From NCBI GenBank assembly GCA_963818225.1, contig CAWFRO010000010.1, positions 124,001 to 188,000 on the forward strand: DNA of 64,000 nucleotides. Direction: 5' to 3'. Position 1 is the first letter of the stretch. The number at the start of each line of letters is the position of its first letter. A program made the translations under genes and the position numbers. Positions 19,747-28,071 of this stretch are shown here, one piece after another. Source of the stretch: Palsa-504 sp963818225 (GTDB lineage: Bacteria > Actinomycetota > Actinomycetes > Streptosporangiales > Streptosporangiaceae). The notes beneath the pieces were generated by a model, which saw only the letters and a program-made list of their open reading frames with translations, had not been told where the DNA came from and searched no databases.

Positions 19747-20505
19747 ATGGACGCAGCAGGACGGATCAACCAGCTCGTCGAGGCACTGCGGCTGCACGGC
19801 CGGGTCGACGTGGCGACCGCGGCCGCTGAGTTCGGTACCGCCGAGATAACGGTTCGGCGCGACCTTGATGTCCTGGTCGAGCGCGGAGTCGCACGACGGG
19901 TACGTGGCGGTGCGGTCAACCTGATGATGCGCGGCGAGGAGTTGCCGTTCGCCATGAGGGAGCTCGACGCCCTCGACACGAAGAAGCGCATCGCCAGCGA
20001 TGTCGCGGGGCTGATTGCTGATGGCGAGGCGGTCGGGCTGGACAGCGGCACCACCGTCCTGGAAATCGCCCGCGTGCTGGCCGACCGGCGGCTTACGGCC
20101 ATGCCGCTGTCACTTCATGCCGCGATGGCGATGGCTGGCTCGGCCTCTGTCCGCCTGATGATGCCGGGCGGCGAAGCCCGCCCGGGCGAGCTGGCGATGG
20201 TCGGCCCGCTCGCCCTGGCCAGCATCGCGACACTGCGGTTCGACACGGTAGTGCTGGGCTGCTGCGGAATCTCCGCCGATGGACACGTCATGGCTCACGA
20301 TCTTGGTGATGCCGCGGTGAAGCAGGCGCTGTTCGCGGCGGGCGGGCGAAGGATTCTCGTCGCAGACGCGGCGAAGTTCGGGCGATCGGCCCTGGCGGTG
20401 GCCGGCACGCTGGCCGCGTTCGACATCCTGGTGACCGACTCGTCCGCCCCGGGCGAGCGGCTAGTGGAGCTCGAGGCCGCCGGGATGGAGGTCCGGCGTG
20501 TCTAG
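19747..20505 (+). CDS. DeoR/GlpR family transcriptional regulator
   Basis: The 252-residue protein has the DeoR helix-turn-helix at residues 5-55 (RINQLVEALRLHGRVDVATA, then AEITVRRDLDVLVERG) and the characteristic RVRGGAV turn. The DeoRC sugar-phosphate sensor domain follows: DTKKRIASDVAGLIADGEAV, GLDSGTTVLEIAR, VVLGCCGISADG, and VADAAKFGRSA. DeoR proteins repress catabolic or transport genes until a phosphorylated sugar binds. The MFS gene overlaps its 3' end by 8 bp (start at 20498), so the transporter is the natural target. The substrate cannot be read from the sequence. Confidence 0.93.
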   Translation: MDAAGRINQLVEALRLHGRVDVATAAAEFGTAEITVRRDLDVLVERGVARRVRGGAVNLMMRGEELPFAMRELDALDTKKRIASDVAGLIADGEAVGLDSGTTVLEIARVLADRRLTAMPLSLHAAMAMAGSASVRLMMPGGEARPGELAMVGPLALASIATLRFDTVVLGCCGISADGHVMAHDLGDAAVKQALFAAGGRRILVADAAKFGRSALAVAGTLAAFDILVTDSSAPGERLVELEAAGMEVRRV

Positions 20506-21739
20506 CAGCGCGCTGGTGATTCAGCACCGCGTCCGGAAGGCCCGAAGCCGATCGCCGCGCATCGCGGTAACGGCCGTGTTCGTGGCGCACGGACTGCTGT
20601 TCGCCTCGTGGACGGCGCATATCCCGCACCTCATGCGGCACCTCGGGCTGACGGACGGAACACTGGGCATCGCGCTGCTCGGGGCGCCGGTCGGATCGGT
20701 CGCCGCGATGCTGCTGGCGTCGTACCTGATTCCGAAGCTGGGCAGCCGCCGGATTGTCCAGCTCGCCCTCGTTGGCTACTGCGGGACCGGGCCGCTGGTC
20801 GGTCTGACCGGCAGCCTGGGCGCCCTGTTCGGCGCACTTTTCATCTGGGGCGCGTTCCAGGGGACGCTTGACGTAGCCATGAACACCCAGGCGATCGCGG
20901 TGGAGCGAGCAGGCCGGCGCGTACTGATGTCGGGCCTGCACGGAAGCTGGAGCATCGGCTCATTTGCCGGAGCCGGGATCGGTGCGCTGGCCGTGGCCGC
21001 CGGGCTGGGCCTCACCCCGCAACTCCTCGTCCTCGGCACGATCGCCTTGCTCGGGGCGGGCCTGCTCACATCGCGAATGCTCCCCGATGCGATCCAGCAT
21101 GCGGACGCTGACGAGCAGCCGGAGACCGACACCCTGTCTGCCTCCCGCTGGTCCGGCGGAATGATCTTGCTCGGGGCGATCGCGTTCGCTGGGATGCTCT
21201 GCGAGGGGGCCAGCGCCGATTGGGCGTCGGTCTATCTATCGGGACCGCTGCACGCCACCGGCGCTGTGCCGGGCCTGGGCTACGCCGCCTTCGCGCTCGC
21301 GATGGTCACCGTGCGGCTGTCGGGCAACCGGCTGCTCAGGCGCTTCAGGCCGTCACACCTTCTTCCGGTGCTGGCGGCCGCGGCGACGGCCGGATTTGCG
21401 GCCGGACTCGCGATCGGCCGTCCGGCGGCCGCGATCGCGGGCTTCGTCTTCCTCGGAATTGGCCTGGCCTCAGTGGTACCCGCCGTGTTCAGCGCCGCGG
21501 GTCGCATTGCGGGACTGCACCCCGGCACGGCCGTCGCGACCGTGTCGGCCTGCGGCTGGGCCGGTTTCGTATGCGGCCCACCGCTGATCGGTCACCTCGC
21601 GTCACTCACCTCCCTGTCTCTGGCCCTCGGTCTCCTGCCCTTCCTGACCGCGTTCGTGGCCGTCGGCACCCTTGTGTCCCGTGCCTTGCGTGACGCTCCG
21701 CCAGGACCGGCCTGTCCAGCCAGATCTGATGGGGCCTGA
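20498..21739 (+). CDS. MFS transporter
   Basis: A 413-residue hydrophobic protein begins at GTG 20498 inside the end of the DeoR gene. About twelve membrane helices are visible, from residues 22-45 to TSLSLALGLLPFLTAFVAVG near 375-395. A short acidic cytoplasmic loop sits near 215 (QHADADEQPETD) between the two six-helix halves. The loop after helix 2-3 and segment GAPVGSVAAMLLASYLIPKLGSRR resemble the sugar/purine-type MFS proteins (YbjJ-like), which are often paired with DeoR or LacI regulators. Translational coupling indicates joint control. Substrate unknown. Confidence 0.88.
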   Translation: MSSSALVIQHRVRKARSRSPRIAVTAVFVAHGLLFASWTAHIPHLMRHLGLTDGTLGIALLGAPVGSVAAMLLASYLIPKLGSRRIVQLALVGYCGTGPLVGLTGSLGALFGALFIWGAFQGTLDVAMNTQAIAVERAGRRVLMSGLHGSWSIGSFAGAGIGALAVAAGLGLTPQLLVLGTIALLGAGLLTSRMLPDAIQHADADEQPETDTLSASRWSGGMILLGAIAFAGMLCEGASADWASVYLSGPLHATGAVPGLGYAAFALAMVTVRLSGNRLLRRFRPSHLLPVLAAAATAGFAAGLAIGRPAAAIAGFVFLGIGLASVVPAVFSAAGRIAGLHPGTAVATVSACGWAGFVCGPPLIGHLASLTSLSLALGLLPFLTAFVAVGTLVSRALRDAPPGPACPARSDGA

Positions 21740-21858
21740 GACGAGATCCGGATCCGGACGACCGCAGGGCGGCGGAGCCGCCGGCGAAGAGCCGTTCCGG
21801 CCAGGCGTCCCTGGGCCGGGCGCAGGCCGTGGGGCCGCAGCTAGCCCCGGCTCGCCAG

Positions 21859-22053
21859 CTAGCGCAGGTTCTCCGGCACGTCGAAGGTGTCGCAGACCGC
21901 GCGCCAGACCACCTTGGCGTCCTGCCCGTCCGCCAGCGCACGCTCGATCGTGAGCCCGCCAAGCTTGTCGAATACGTAGTCCTTGGCCACGCTCTGGGCG
22001 TAGGCGTCGCCGAACTGCGCCCTCATCCTGGCCCAGAATTCCGTCAAGCGCAC
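21859..22053 (-). CDS. DUF3046 family protein
   Basis: A 64-residue protein with the DUF3046 pattern: VRLTEFWARMRAQFGDAYAQ, then SVAKDYVFDKLGGLTIERAL and a C-terminal KVVWRAVCDTFDVPENLR. DUF3046 genes usually lie beside recA-recX in actinobacteria, and here the gene is 2.5 kb upstream of recA, separated by the inserted DeoR/MFS pair. I chose GTG 22053 because family members start at this RLTxFW motif; an in-frame GTG at 22080 would add nine residues. The function is unknown. Confidence 0.85.
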   Translation of the reverse strand: MRLTEFWARMRAQFGDAYAQSVAKDYVFDKLGGLTIERALADGQDAKVVWRAVCDTFDVPENLR

Positions 22054-22263
22054 CTGGAAAGGGTACTCACGCGGCCGCACTCGGCGAGCCGCGCCCGGGA
22101 TCGGCCGACGCGTTACAGGCAGTCCCCGTTTGAGGCGATGTGTCGTTTATCGATTCGAGGGAAGTACTGAAGGCATAGGCGCACATCAGTCGGGGGTGCG
22201 CCGTCCGACCAGCGGCCGGTTACCTGACGGGCTGCGGCGGGCAGTGTGCATGATGGAGGGCGG

Positions 22264-22986
22264 ATGGCCGCGCCTACGGGAGTGAGCAGCGGATCTGCTC
22301 CCGAACCGGTCACGCCCGAGCCCGTTGCCACCGAGCGGCCGGCCGCGGAACCGCAGGCGCCCGCAGCGGAACCGCAGGCGCTGATGGTGCCGGAGCCGGC
22401 GGTACCGGAGCTGGCGGTACCGGAACAGGCCGAGCCGGTGGCCGACGAGCGCGCCGTCACGGACCCGGACCCCGAGCCGGCCGCGGCCGGGTCAGATGAG
22501 CACCCCGGCCAGACCCGGCGGACCAGCCGGCTCGTCGCCGCCATGGTGATCATCGTGGTCCTGGCGGCAGCCGCGGCCGCCGGCGCCCTGGCCGTCGTGA
22601 CCCACGGCTTCCGGCCGAAGACCGTCGTGTCCTACCGGCCGGCCGCCGTTTTCGCCCTGCGGGCAGGCGATTGCATTGATTCATCACCGAACGGCCTGTC
22701 GGTCACGGTCTTGTCCTGTGCGAGCCCGCACCATGCCGAGGTGTTCGCCACGTTCAGCCTGGCCGGATCCTCCTGGCCGGGCAGCGCGGCCGTCCAGCAG
22801 CAGGTGGCCAGCGGCTGCCAGAACAAGATCGCGGGCTACCTGAACCCGGCGCTGCTGAACGCCGGCCTGACCCAGGAGTACATCTACCCGGACCAGACGG
22901 CCTGGAAGGCCGGAGTCCGCACCGCGGTCTGCGAGGTCAGCTCCTCCACCGGGCCGCTGACCGGCTCGGTCCGCAGCGCCAGCTGA
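22264..22986 (+). CDS. septum-formation-domain membrane protein
   Basis: About 240 residues from ATG 22264, preceded by GGAGGGCGG. Residues 10-90 are an acidic Pro/Glu/Ala-rich cytoplasmic tail with repeated units such as AAEPQAP, VPEPAVPELAVPE. One membrane helix follows (LVAAMVIIVVLAAAAAAGAL). The outside part, residues 130-235, matches the actinobacterial septum-formation domain: VFALRAGDCIDSSPN, VTVLSCASPHHAEVFATFSL, and conserved cysteines (GDCID, LSCAS, SGCQNK, AVCEV) likely to form two disulfides. Such proteins are linked to septation or envelope functions in mycobacteria and relatives, but their exact role is not established. Confidence 0.82.
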   Translation: MAAPTGVSSGSAPEPVTPEPVATERPAAEPQAPAAEPQALMVPEPAVPELAVPEQAEPVADERAVTDPDPEPAAAGSDEHPGQTRRTSRLVAAMVIIVVLAAAAAAGALAVVTHGFRPKTVVSYRPAAVFALRAGDCIDSSPNGLSVTVLSCASPHHAEVFATFSLAGSSWPGSAAVQQQVASGCQNKIAGYLNPALLNAGLTQEYIYPDQTAWKAGVRTAVCEVSSSTGPLTGSVRSAS

Positions 22987-23046
22987 CGGGAGCCCGCGGT
23001 AAAGCCCGCCGTCGTGGCGGTCGACCCGGCCGCGGCCTGGCTGCGG

Positions 23047-24213
23047 TCACGGCCGTCGGCCCGCCAGCCAGCGGCCCTGGCGCATCACCGCGCGAGGGCG
23101 GAAATCGTCGCCGCAGACGACCAGGTCCGCGGCCAGGCCCGGGTGCAGGGCGCCGGTGCGGCCGCCGATGCCGAGCACGCGGGCCGGGGTGGTGCTCGCC
23201 GCCGCGGCCACGTCAGCGACCGGCAGGCCCGCAGCCACCGCGTGCCGTACCACGTCAGCCAGGGTGGCGGTGGATCCGGCGATCGCGCCGGCGCCGCCGC
23301 TGGGATCGCCGGGCAGCCGGGCCACACCGCCGGCCACGGTGACCCGCATCGAGCCGAGGCGGTAATGCCCGTCGGGCCTGCCAGCGGCCGCCGTCGCGTC
23401 GCTGACCAGGACCAGCCTGGCGGGGCCGGCCACGCGGAAGGCCAGGCGGATCGCGATGTCGTGCAGGTGCACGCCGTCGGCGATCACCTCACAGGTGACC
23501 TCGGCCCGGTCCAGCAGGGCACCGGCGGCGCCCGGCTCGCGGTGATGCAGGGGCCGCATGGCGTTGAACAGGTGGGTGGCGTGGGTCGCGCCGGCGTCGA
23601 TGGCCGCCGCGGTGACATCGGCGGTGGCGTCCGTGTGACCGACGGCGACGGTCACCCCGGCCCGCCTCGCCGCCTCGATCACCGCGCCCGCGCCGGGCAG
23701 CTCGGGAGCGAGGGTGAGGATCCGCAGCTGGCCGCGGGCCGCGGCGTGCAGCCGCTCGAAGACGGCGGCATCGGGCGCCAGCATGTATCGCGGGTCCTGG
23801 GCGCCGGACCGGGCCGGGGACAGGAACGGGCCCTCCAGGTGCAGGCCGGCGATGACGCCCTCGACAGCCAGGCCGGCCAGCAGGCCGGCCCGGGCCTCCA
23901 GCTCCGCTACTGGCGCGGTGACCAGGCTGGCCAGCATGGTCGTGGTGCCGTGGCGGGCATGAAAGGCCGCGGCCTGCCGGGCCTGGTCAGCGGTTCCCTC
24001 GGTGAACGACGCTCCGCCGCCGCCGTGGACGTGCAGGTCGACGAACCCCGGGAGCACCCACTGCCCGCGCAGGTCGACAGCTGGCTGGTCCGGCGCTACG
24101 CCGGACCCGACCGCGTCGATCAGGTTCCCGGCCAGCCGGATCCAGCCGGGGCGCAGGACGCCGCCTGGCGTGACAATCCGGCCGGCCGCCAGCACCGGGC
24201 GTTCTCGCGCCAC
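23047..24213 (-). CDS. nagA: N-acetylglucosamine-6-phosphate deacetylase NagA
   Basis: NagA converts GlcNAc-6-phosphate to glucosamine-6-phosphate in amino-sugar and cell-wall recycling. The amidohydrolase fold is clear over 388 residues: the metal-binding LPGFVDLHVHGGGG (His61, His63), GLHLEGPFLSP with the metal-ligand Glu, VAVGHTDA and ATHLFNAMRPLHHREPG with two further His, ADGVHLH, and the catalytic Asp in VLVSDATAA. The C-terminal closing strands end with GLAADLVVCGDDFRP. It is cytoplasmic. No nagB or phosphotransferase gene lies beside it, so this is a lone nagA. The GH3 lipoprotein at 11.1 kb and the sugar importer at 58 kb could feed it, but that link is only inferred. Confidence 0.94.
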   Translation of the reverse strand: MARERPVLAAGRIVTPGGVLRPGWIRLAGNLIDAVGSGVAPDQPAVDLRGQWVLPGFVDLHVHGGGGASFTEGTADQARQAAAFHARHGTTTMLASLVTAPVAELEARAGLLAGLAVEGVIAGLHLEGPFLSPARSGAQDPRYMLAPDAAVFERLHAAARGQLRILTLAPELPGAGAVIEAARRAGVTVAVGHTDATADVTAAAIDAGATHATHLFNAMRPLHHREPGAAGALLDRAEVTCEVIADGVHLHDIAIRLAFRVAGPARLVLVSDATAAAGRPDGHYRLGSMRVTVAGGVARLPGDPSGGAGAIAGSTATLADVVRHAVAAGLPVADVAAAASTTPARVLGIGGRTGALHPGLAADLVVCGDDFRPRAVMRQGRWLAGRRP

Positions 24214-24255
24214 CAGGCCAGAATGCCAGATCGGGACGGGACCCGGCGGCCCGGA

Positions 24256-25032
24256 TCAGCAGCCGCAGGCCGGCCCGGGCACCCCGGGGCCGGTTTCGGG
24301 ATCGTCGAGGATCCCGGTCACCGCGCCGCGCAGCACGGCGCCGAAGTGGACGACGTACCAGACGCCGCGCCAGGAGATGAGGGAGGCGATGCCGAACGAG
24401 CGCTCCTGCCCGTGCTGCCGGTAGACGACCCGGGCGCCGTTGACGTGCCAGTAACCGATCGAGTTGGCGCAGATGCCCGGGTACACCCAGGCGGCGTCGT
24501 CACTGGCCACGACGACCCGGACCAGGCGCGCCCCGGGATCCACGTCCCGATGGGCCGCGGCGACGTCGAGGCTGAAGTCATACCACAGCCGGTTGTCCCA
24601 GTCCCCGCCCGGATCGTAGATCGCCTTCAGCCGCTGGTAAGCGGCACGGGGGAAGAAGGCGGGCAGCGCGAGGCGGGCGTTCCCCGTGGTCACGGCCAGC
24701 CACAGGTCCTGCATCGCATTGCGGAAAGCGGCCGAGCCGGTGCTGGGAAAGGCACTGGTCTGCGGCCGGGTGCCCGCGCCGGGCGCCACCGGCAGCGCCG
24801 TCGGGCCGCTGGGCCGGGGCGATGCGGGGGCACTGGCGCTGGGCCGGGGCGACGCGGGGGCACTGGCGCTGCGCAGGCTTGACGACGGCGAGGCACTGGT
24901 CCGGGCCGCGCTGGCCTGGGTCGTCGGCGTGGAGGCCACGCCGCAGCCGGTCAGCAGCGCCACGGCGACGGCCGCGACGGCCAGCGCGCCGCCCGCACGC
25001 GGCATCCGGAGCACGCTGCCGAAAATGGCCAT
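24256..25032 (-). CDS. secreted lipoprotein, unknown function
   Basis: From ATG 25032 the protein has a signal peptide ending in the lipobox LLTGC. A Ser/Ala/Pro-rich linker follows with a near-exact tandem SASAPASPRP unit (about residues 48-70). The globular domain covers residues 90-255 (GNARLALPAFFPRAAYQRLK, SDDAAWVYPGICANSIGYWH, and SLISWRGVWYVVHFGA). The C-terminus has a CGC motif. This resembles actinobacterial lipoproteins with an NTF2-like or related fold, but I cannot assign one with confidence. It lies 42 bp downstream of the end of nagA's start side and ahead of the TetR gene on the same strand; no functional link is evident. Confidence 0.72.
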   Translation of the reverse strand: MAIFGSVLRMPRAGGALAVAAVAVALLTGCGVASTPTTQASAARTSASPSSSLRSASAPASPRPSASAPASPRPSGPTALPVAPGAGTRPQTSAFPSTGSAAFRNAMQDLWLAVTTGNARLALPAFFPRAAYQRLKAIYDPGGDWDNRLWYDFSLDVAAAHRDVDPGARLVRVVVASDDAAWVYPGICANSIGYWHVNGARVVYRQHGQERSFGIASLISWRGVWYVVHFGAVLRGAVTGILDDPETGPGVPGPACGC

Positions 25033-25114
25033 CCCAGCATCATGCCGGACCAACCGGGCCCCGCGCCGCCGTAAGCCCGGCGGCGGTCATGCCCTGGCCG
25101 CCGGCGCGGTGGCC

Positions 25115-25684
25115 CTAGGGCAGCAACGCCTCGGCGAAGGCGCGGCCCCGGCGGGCCGGGCCGTCGACGCCGAGTGCCTGCACCGATGCATATACCCCCT
25201 CCATCACCAGCGCCAGCTGGTCGGCGAGGGCCTGCGGGTCGCCGGGGCCGGGGGGACCGAGAGCCGCGGCGAGTTCGCCGAACCTGGTCCGGACCCACGC
25301 CTTGAGGACGACCGCGTTGCGGTGCGCCGGGTGGGCCGGGTCGGGGAACTCAGCCAGGGCCATGAGGAACGGGCAGCCGCGGCACTGGCCAGGCTGGACC
25401 TGCTCGGTGAGTGCGTCGAACACCGCGAGGATCTGCCGCCCGGCCTCGGCGCCGCCGGCCCTCGCCGCCGTCTCGAACCATGCCCGGTACAGCCGGTCCG
25501 CGCGCTCGATGTAGGCGCCGATCAGGTCGTCCTTGGACGCGAACACACGGTACAAAGTCGTGGGCGCCACGCCGGCCTCGGCGGCCACCCGGTCGATGCC
25601 GGTGGCCCGGATGCCATTCCAGTAGAACAGCTCGCTGGCCACCGCGAGCACGTGCTCTCGGGTCGCAGCGGCACTGCGTGACAT
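25115..25684 (-). CDS. TetR family transcriptional regulator
   Basis: The start ATG 25684 (MSRSAAATREHVLAVASELF) has GGGAGG upstream. The TetR helix-turn-helix occupies residues 5-50 (ATGIDRVAAEAGVAPTTLYR, then VFASKDDLIGAYI). The ligand domain contains a CRGCPF motif near residue 97, common in one TetR subgroup. The gene is divergent from the NmrA-like gene, and the intergenic region holds a perfect 8-bp-armed palindrome. Regulator, operator and oxidoreductase therefore form a self-contained unit; the inducer is unknown, perhaps an electrophile or quinone-like compound judging by the target. Confidence 0.92.
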   Translation of the reverse strand: MSRSAAATREHVLAVASELFYWNGIRATGIDRVAAEAGVAPTTLYRVFASKDDLIGAYIERADRLYRAWFETAARAGGAEAGRQILAVFDALTEQVQPGQCRGCPFLMALAEFPDPAHPAHRNAVVLKAWVRTRFGELAAALGPPGPGDPQALADQLALVMEGVYASVQALGVDGPARRGRAFAEALLP

Positions 25685-25724
25685 GCGGCCTCCCTTTGGC
25701 CTTCCGCGCCGTGCCCGGTACCCT

Positions 25725-25744
25725 GTTAGGGATCGTTCCCTAAC
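25725..25744. promoter_or_regulatory. TetR-type operator palindrome
   Basis: GTTAGGGA-TCGT-TCCCTAAC is a perfect inverted repeat with 8-bp arms. It lies midway between the divergent tetR (start 25684) and NmrA-like (start 25792) genes and would let one repressor dimer control both. Confidence 0.75.
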
Positions 25745-25791
25745 GGTATCAGCATCGGCCATTTACTGCGCAGACGCGAATGGAGACAACA

Positions 25792-26622
25792 ATGTTCCTG
25801 GTGACGGGGGCGACCGGAAACGTGGGCGGTGAGCTGGTCCGCGCGCTGGCCGAGGCCGGGCAGCAGGTCCGGGCCCTGACCCGCGGCGGTGATCAGCCGG
25901 CGTTCCCGCCCGGGACGCAGGCGGTTGCCGGGGACCTGGACGACCCGGCCAGCCTGCGCCCGGCCCTGGACGGCGCTGAGGGGGTGTTCCTGCTGCCGGG
26001 GTACGCGGACATGGCGGGGGTGCTGGCCGAGGCCCGCCGGGCCGGGGTCGCCACGGTGGTGCAGCTGTCGGGAATGTCGGCCGGCAGCGGCGACCTGAGC
26101 AACGCGATCACGCGGTATATGGCCGGATCCGAGCAGGCGGTCCGGGAGTGCGGGCTGGACTGGACGATCTTGCGCCCGGCGGCGTTCATGTCCAACACCT
26201 TCCAGTGGCTACCGCAACTTCGCGCCGGAGACGTGGTGCGGGCGCCGTTCGGCCGCGTGCGCGCCGCGATGACCGACCCGGCCGATGTCGCCGCGGTTGC
26301 GGCGCTGGCGCTGACTGAGCCCGGGCATGCGGGCCACCTCTACGCGCTGAGCGGACCGCAGCCGCTGACGCCCGCCGACCGGGTGCAGATCCTGGGCCGG
26401 GAGCTGGGCCGGGCACTGCGCTTCGAGGCCCAGGGCGACGCCGAGGCGCGGGCGGAGATGAGCGCGGCCATGCCCGCCGAGTACGTCGACGCGTTCTTCA
26501 ACTTCTACGCCGACGGGGCGCTGGATGAGTCGGCCGCGCTGCCCGCCGTGGCCGATCTCACCGGCCGGCCGCCGCGCGCGTTTGCCCAGTGGGCGGCCGA
26601 GCACGCCGCCGCGTTCAGGTGA
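25792..26622 (+). CDS. NmrA-like NAD(P)-binding oxidoreductase
   Basis: The 276-residue protein starts at ATG 25792 with ATGGAGACAACA just before; the upstream ATG 25780 is less likely because it would use the binding site as coding sequence. It has the Rossmann dinucleotide motif VTGATGNVGGELVRAL at the N-terminus, then GDLDDPASLRPALDGAEGVF and a QLSGMSA strand. TILRPAAFMSNTF is typical of atypical short-chain dehydrogenases of the NmrA/QOR2/azoreductase-like group. The canonical YxxxK is absent, as usual in this subgroup. Likely a cytosolic NADPH-dependent reductase or redox sensor controlled by the divergent TetR protein. Confidence 0.88.
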   Translation: MFLVTGATGNVGGELVRALAEAGQQVRALTRGGDQPAFPPGTQAVAGDLDDPASLRPALDGAEGVFLLPGYADMAGVLAEARRAGVATVVQLSGMSAGSGDLSNAITRYMAGSEQAVRECGLDWTILRPAAFMSNTFQWLPQLRAGDVVRAPFGRVRAAMTDPADVAAVAALALTEPGHAGHLYALSGPQPLTPADRVQILGRELGRALRFEAQGDAEARAEMSAAMPAEYVDAFFNFYADGALDESAALPAVADLTGRPPRAFAQWAAEHAAAFR

Positions 26623-26757
26623 GCGCGAGCTCGAGGCACGGCCCGTTCGGCCGAAATGAAACGCCCGGGGCGCCGAGCGGGTCCGAGAATGTCGGTGGGT
26701 CAAGGCAGTATGGAACCATGGCAGAAGACTCCCCGCTGACCGGTACCGGGCTGGCCG

Positions 26758-28071
26758 GTGCTGGGCTGGCCGGTGCTGCGGTGCGGGCTGGCCGGTGCCG
26801 GGGACGCGCTGGACGGGTTCTCGCCGGCTACCCGGGCCTGGTTCGACGGGGCGTTCGCCGAGCCGACGCCGGCGCAGGCCGGGGCCTGGCGGGCCATCGG
26901 CAAGGGCGAGGACACGCTGGTCGTCGCGCCGACGGGGTCGGGCAAGACGCTCGCCGCGTTCTTGTGGGCGATCGACAAACTGGCCGCGGTGCCGCCACCG
27001 CCGGACCCGAAGCAGCGCACCCGGGTGCTGTACGTCTCGCCGCTGAAAGCGCTGGCGGTGGACATCGAGCGGAACCTGCGGGCGCCGCTGACCGGGATCA
27101 GGCACGCGGCGCACCGGCTGGGGCTGGCCGAGCCGGACATCAGCGTCGCGGTCCGCACCGGGGACACCGCCGCGGAGGACCGCAGGAGGCTGATCAGCCG
27201 TCCGCCGGACATCCTGATCACCACGCCGGAGTCACTGTTCCTGCTGCTCACCTCGCAGGCGCGGGAGACGCTGCGCGGGGTGGAGACGGTCATCGTGGAC
27301 GAGGTGCACGCGGTCGCGGGGAACAAGCGCGGCGCGCACCTGGCGCTGTCGCTGGAGCGGCTGGACGTGCTGCGCCAGGGCGGTCCCGGGGTGATCCAGC
27401 GGGTCGGGCTGTCCGCCACGGTGCGGCCGGCTTCGGAGGTGGCCACGTTCCTGGGCGGCGCCCGGCCGGTGACGGTGGTGCAGCCGCCCAGCCCCAAGCG
27501 CATTGAGCTGACCGTGGTCGTCCCGGTCGAGGACATGACCGAGCTGGATGCCCCGCCGGGCCGTGCGGGCCCAGAGGAGGAGGGACCGGCCCCGGCGCGG
27601 TCGATCTGGCCGCATGTCGAGGAGCGGGTGCTCGACCTGATCGAGCAGCACACGTCCACGATCGTGTTCGCGAACTCGCGGCGGCTGGCCGAGCGGCTGT
27701 GCGGCCGGCTGAACGAGCTGGCGGCCGAGCGGGCCGAGGCGGCCGGGACCGAGGCGGCCGAGGTGGCCCGGGCGCATCACGGGTCGGTGTCACGGCAGGA
27801 GCGGGCCGAGATCGAGGAAGCGCTCAAGGCCGGCTGCCCGCGGTGGTGGCGACCTCCAGCCTCGAGCTGGGCATCGACATGGGCGCCGTGGACCTGGTGG
27901 TGCAGGTGGAGGCGCCCCCGTCGGTGGCCAGCGGCCTGCAGCGGGTCGGCCGGGCCGGGCACAACGTGGGCGACGTGTCCCGCGGCATCATCTTCCCCAA
28001 GTACCAGGGTGACCTGCTGCAGTCGGCCGTGGTGGCCGAGCGGATGCGAGACGGCCAGATCGAGGAGCTGA
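26758..28071 (+). CDS. lhr: ATP-dependent helicase Lhr, N-terminal piece
   Basis: Lhr is a large superfamily 2 helicase involved in DNA repair. This frame carries RecA-like domain 1: ALDGFSPATRAWFDGAFAEP, motif I VVAPTGSGKTLAAFL, DILITTPESLFLLL, motif II DEVHAV and motif III VGLSATVR. Domain 2 begins with TIVFANSRRLAERL and AHHGSVSRQERAEIEEA. At about 27835 (GCCGGCTGCCC where AGRLP is expected) the conserved sequence leaves this frame and continues in the next piece. The true start may be ATG 26718 in another frame. Between it and 26800 lie three copies of a 15-bp unit GGGCTGGCCGGTGCT, with 7 extra bases before the third copy, which would put the start out of frame. Confidence 0.85.
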   Translation: MLGWPVLRCGLAGAGDALDGFSPATRAWFDGAFAEPTPAQAGAWRAIGKGEDTLVVAPTGSGKTLAAFLWAIDKLAAVPPPPDPKQRTRVLYVSPLKALAVDIERNLRAPLTGIRHAAHRLGLAEPDISVAVRTGDTAAEDRRRLISRPPDILITTPESLFLLLTSQARETLRGVETVIVDEVHAVAGNKRGAHLALSLERLDVLRQGGPGVIQRVGLSATVRPASEVATFLGGARPVTVVQPPSPKRIELTVVVPVEDMTELDAPPGRAGPEEEGPAPARSIWPHVEERVLDLIEQHTSTIVFANSRRLAERLCGRLNELAAERAEAAGTEAAEVARAHHGSVSRQERAEIEEALKAGCPRWWRPPASSWASTWAPWTWWCRWRRPRRWPAACSGSAGPGTTWATCPAASSSPSTRVTCCSRPWWPSGCETARSRS

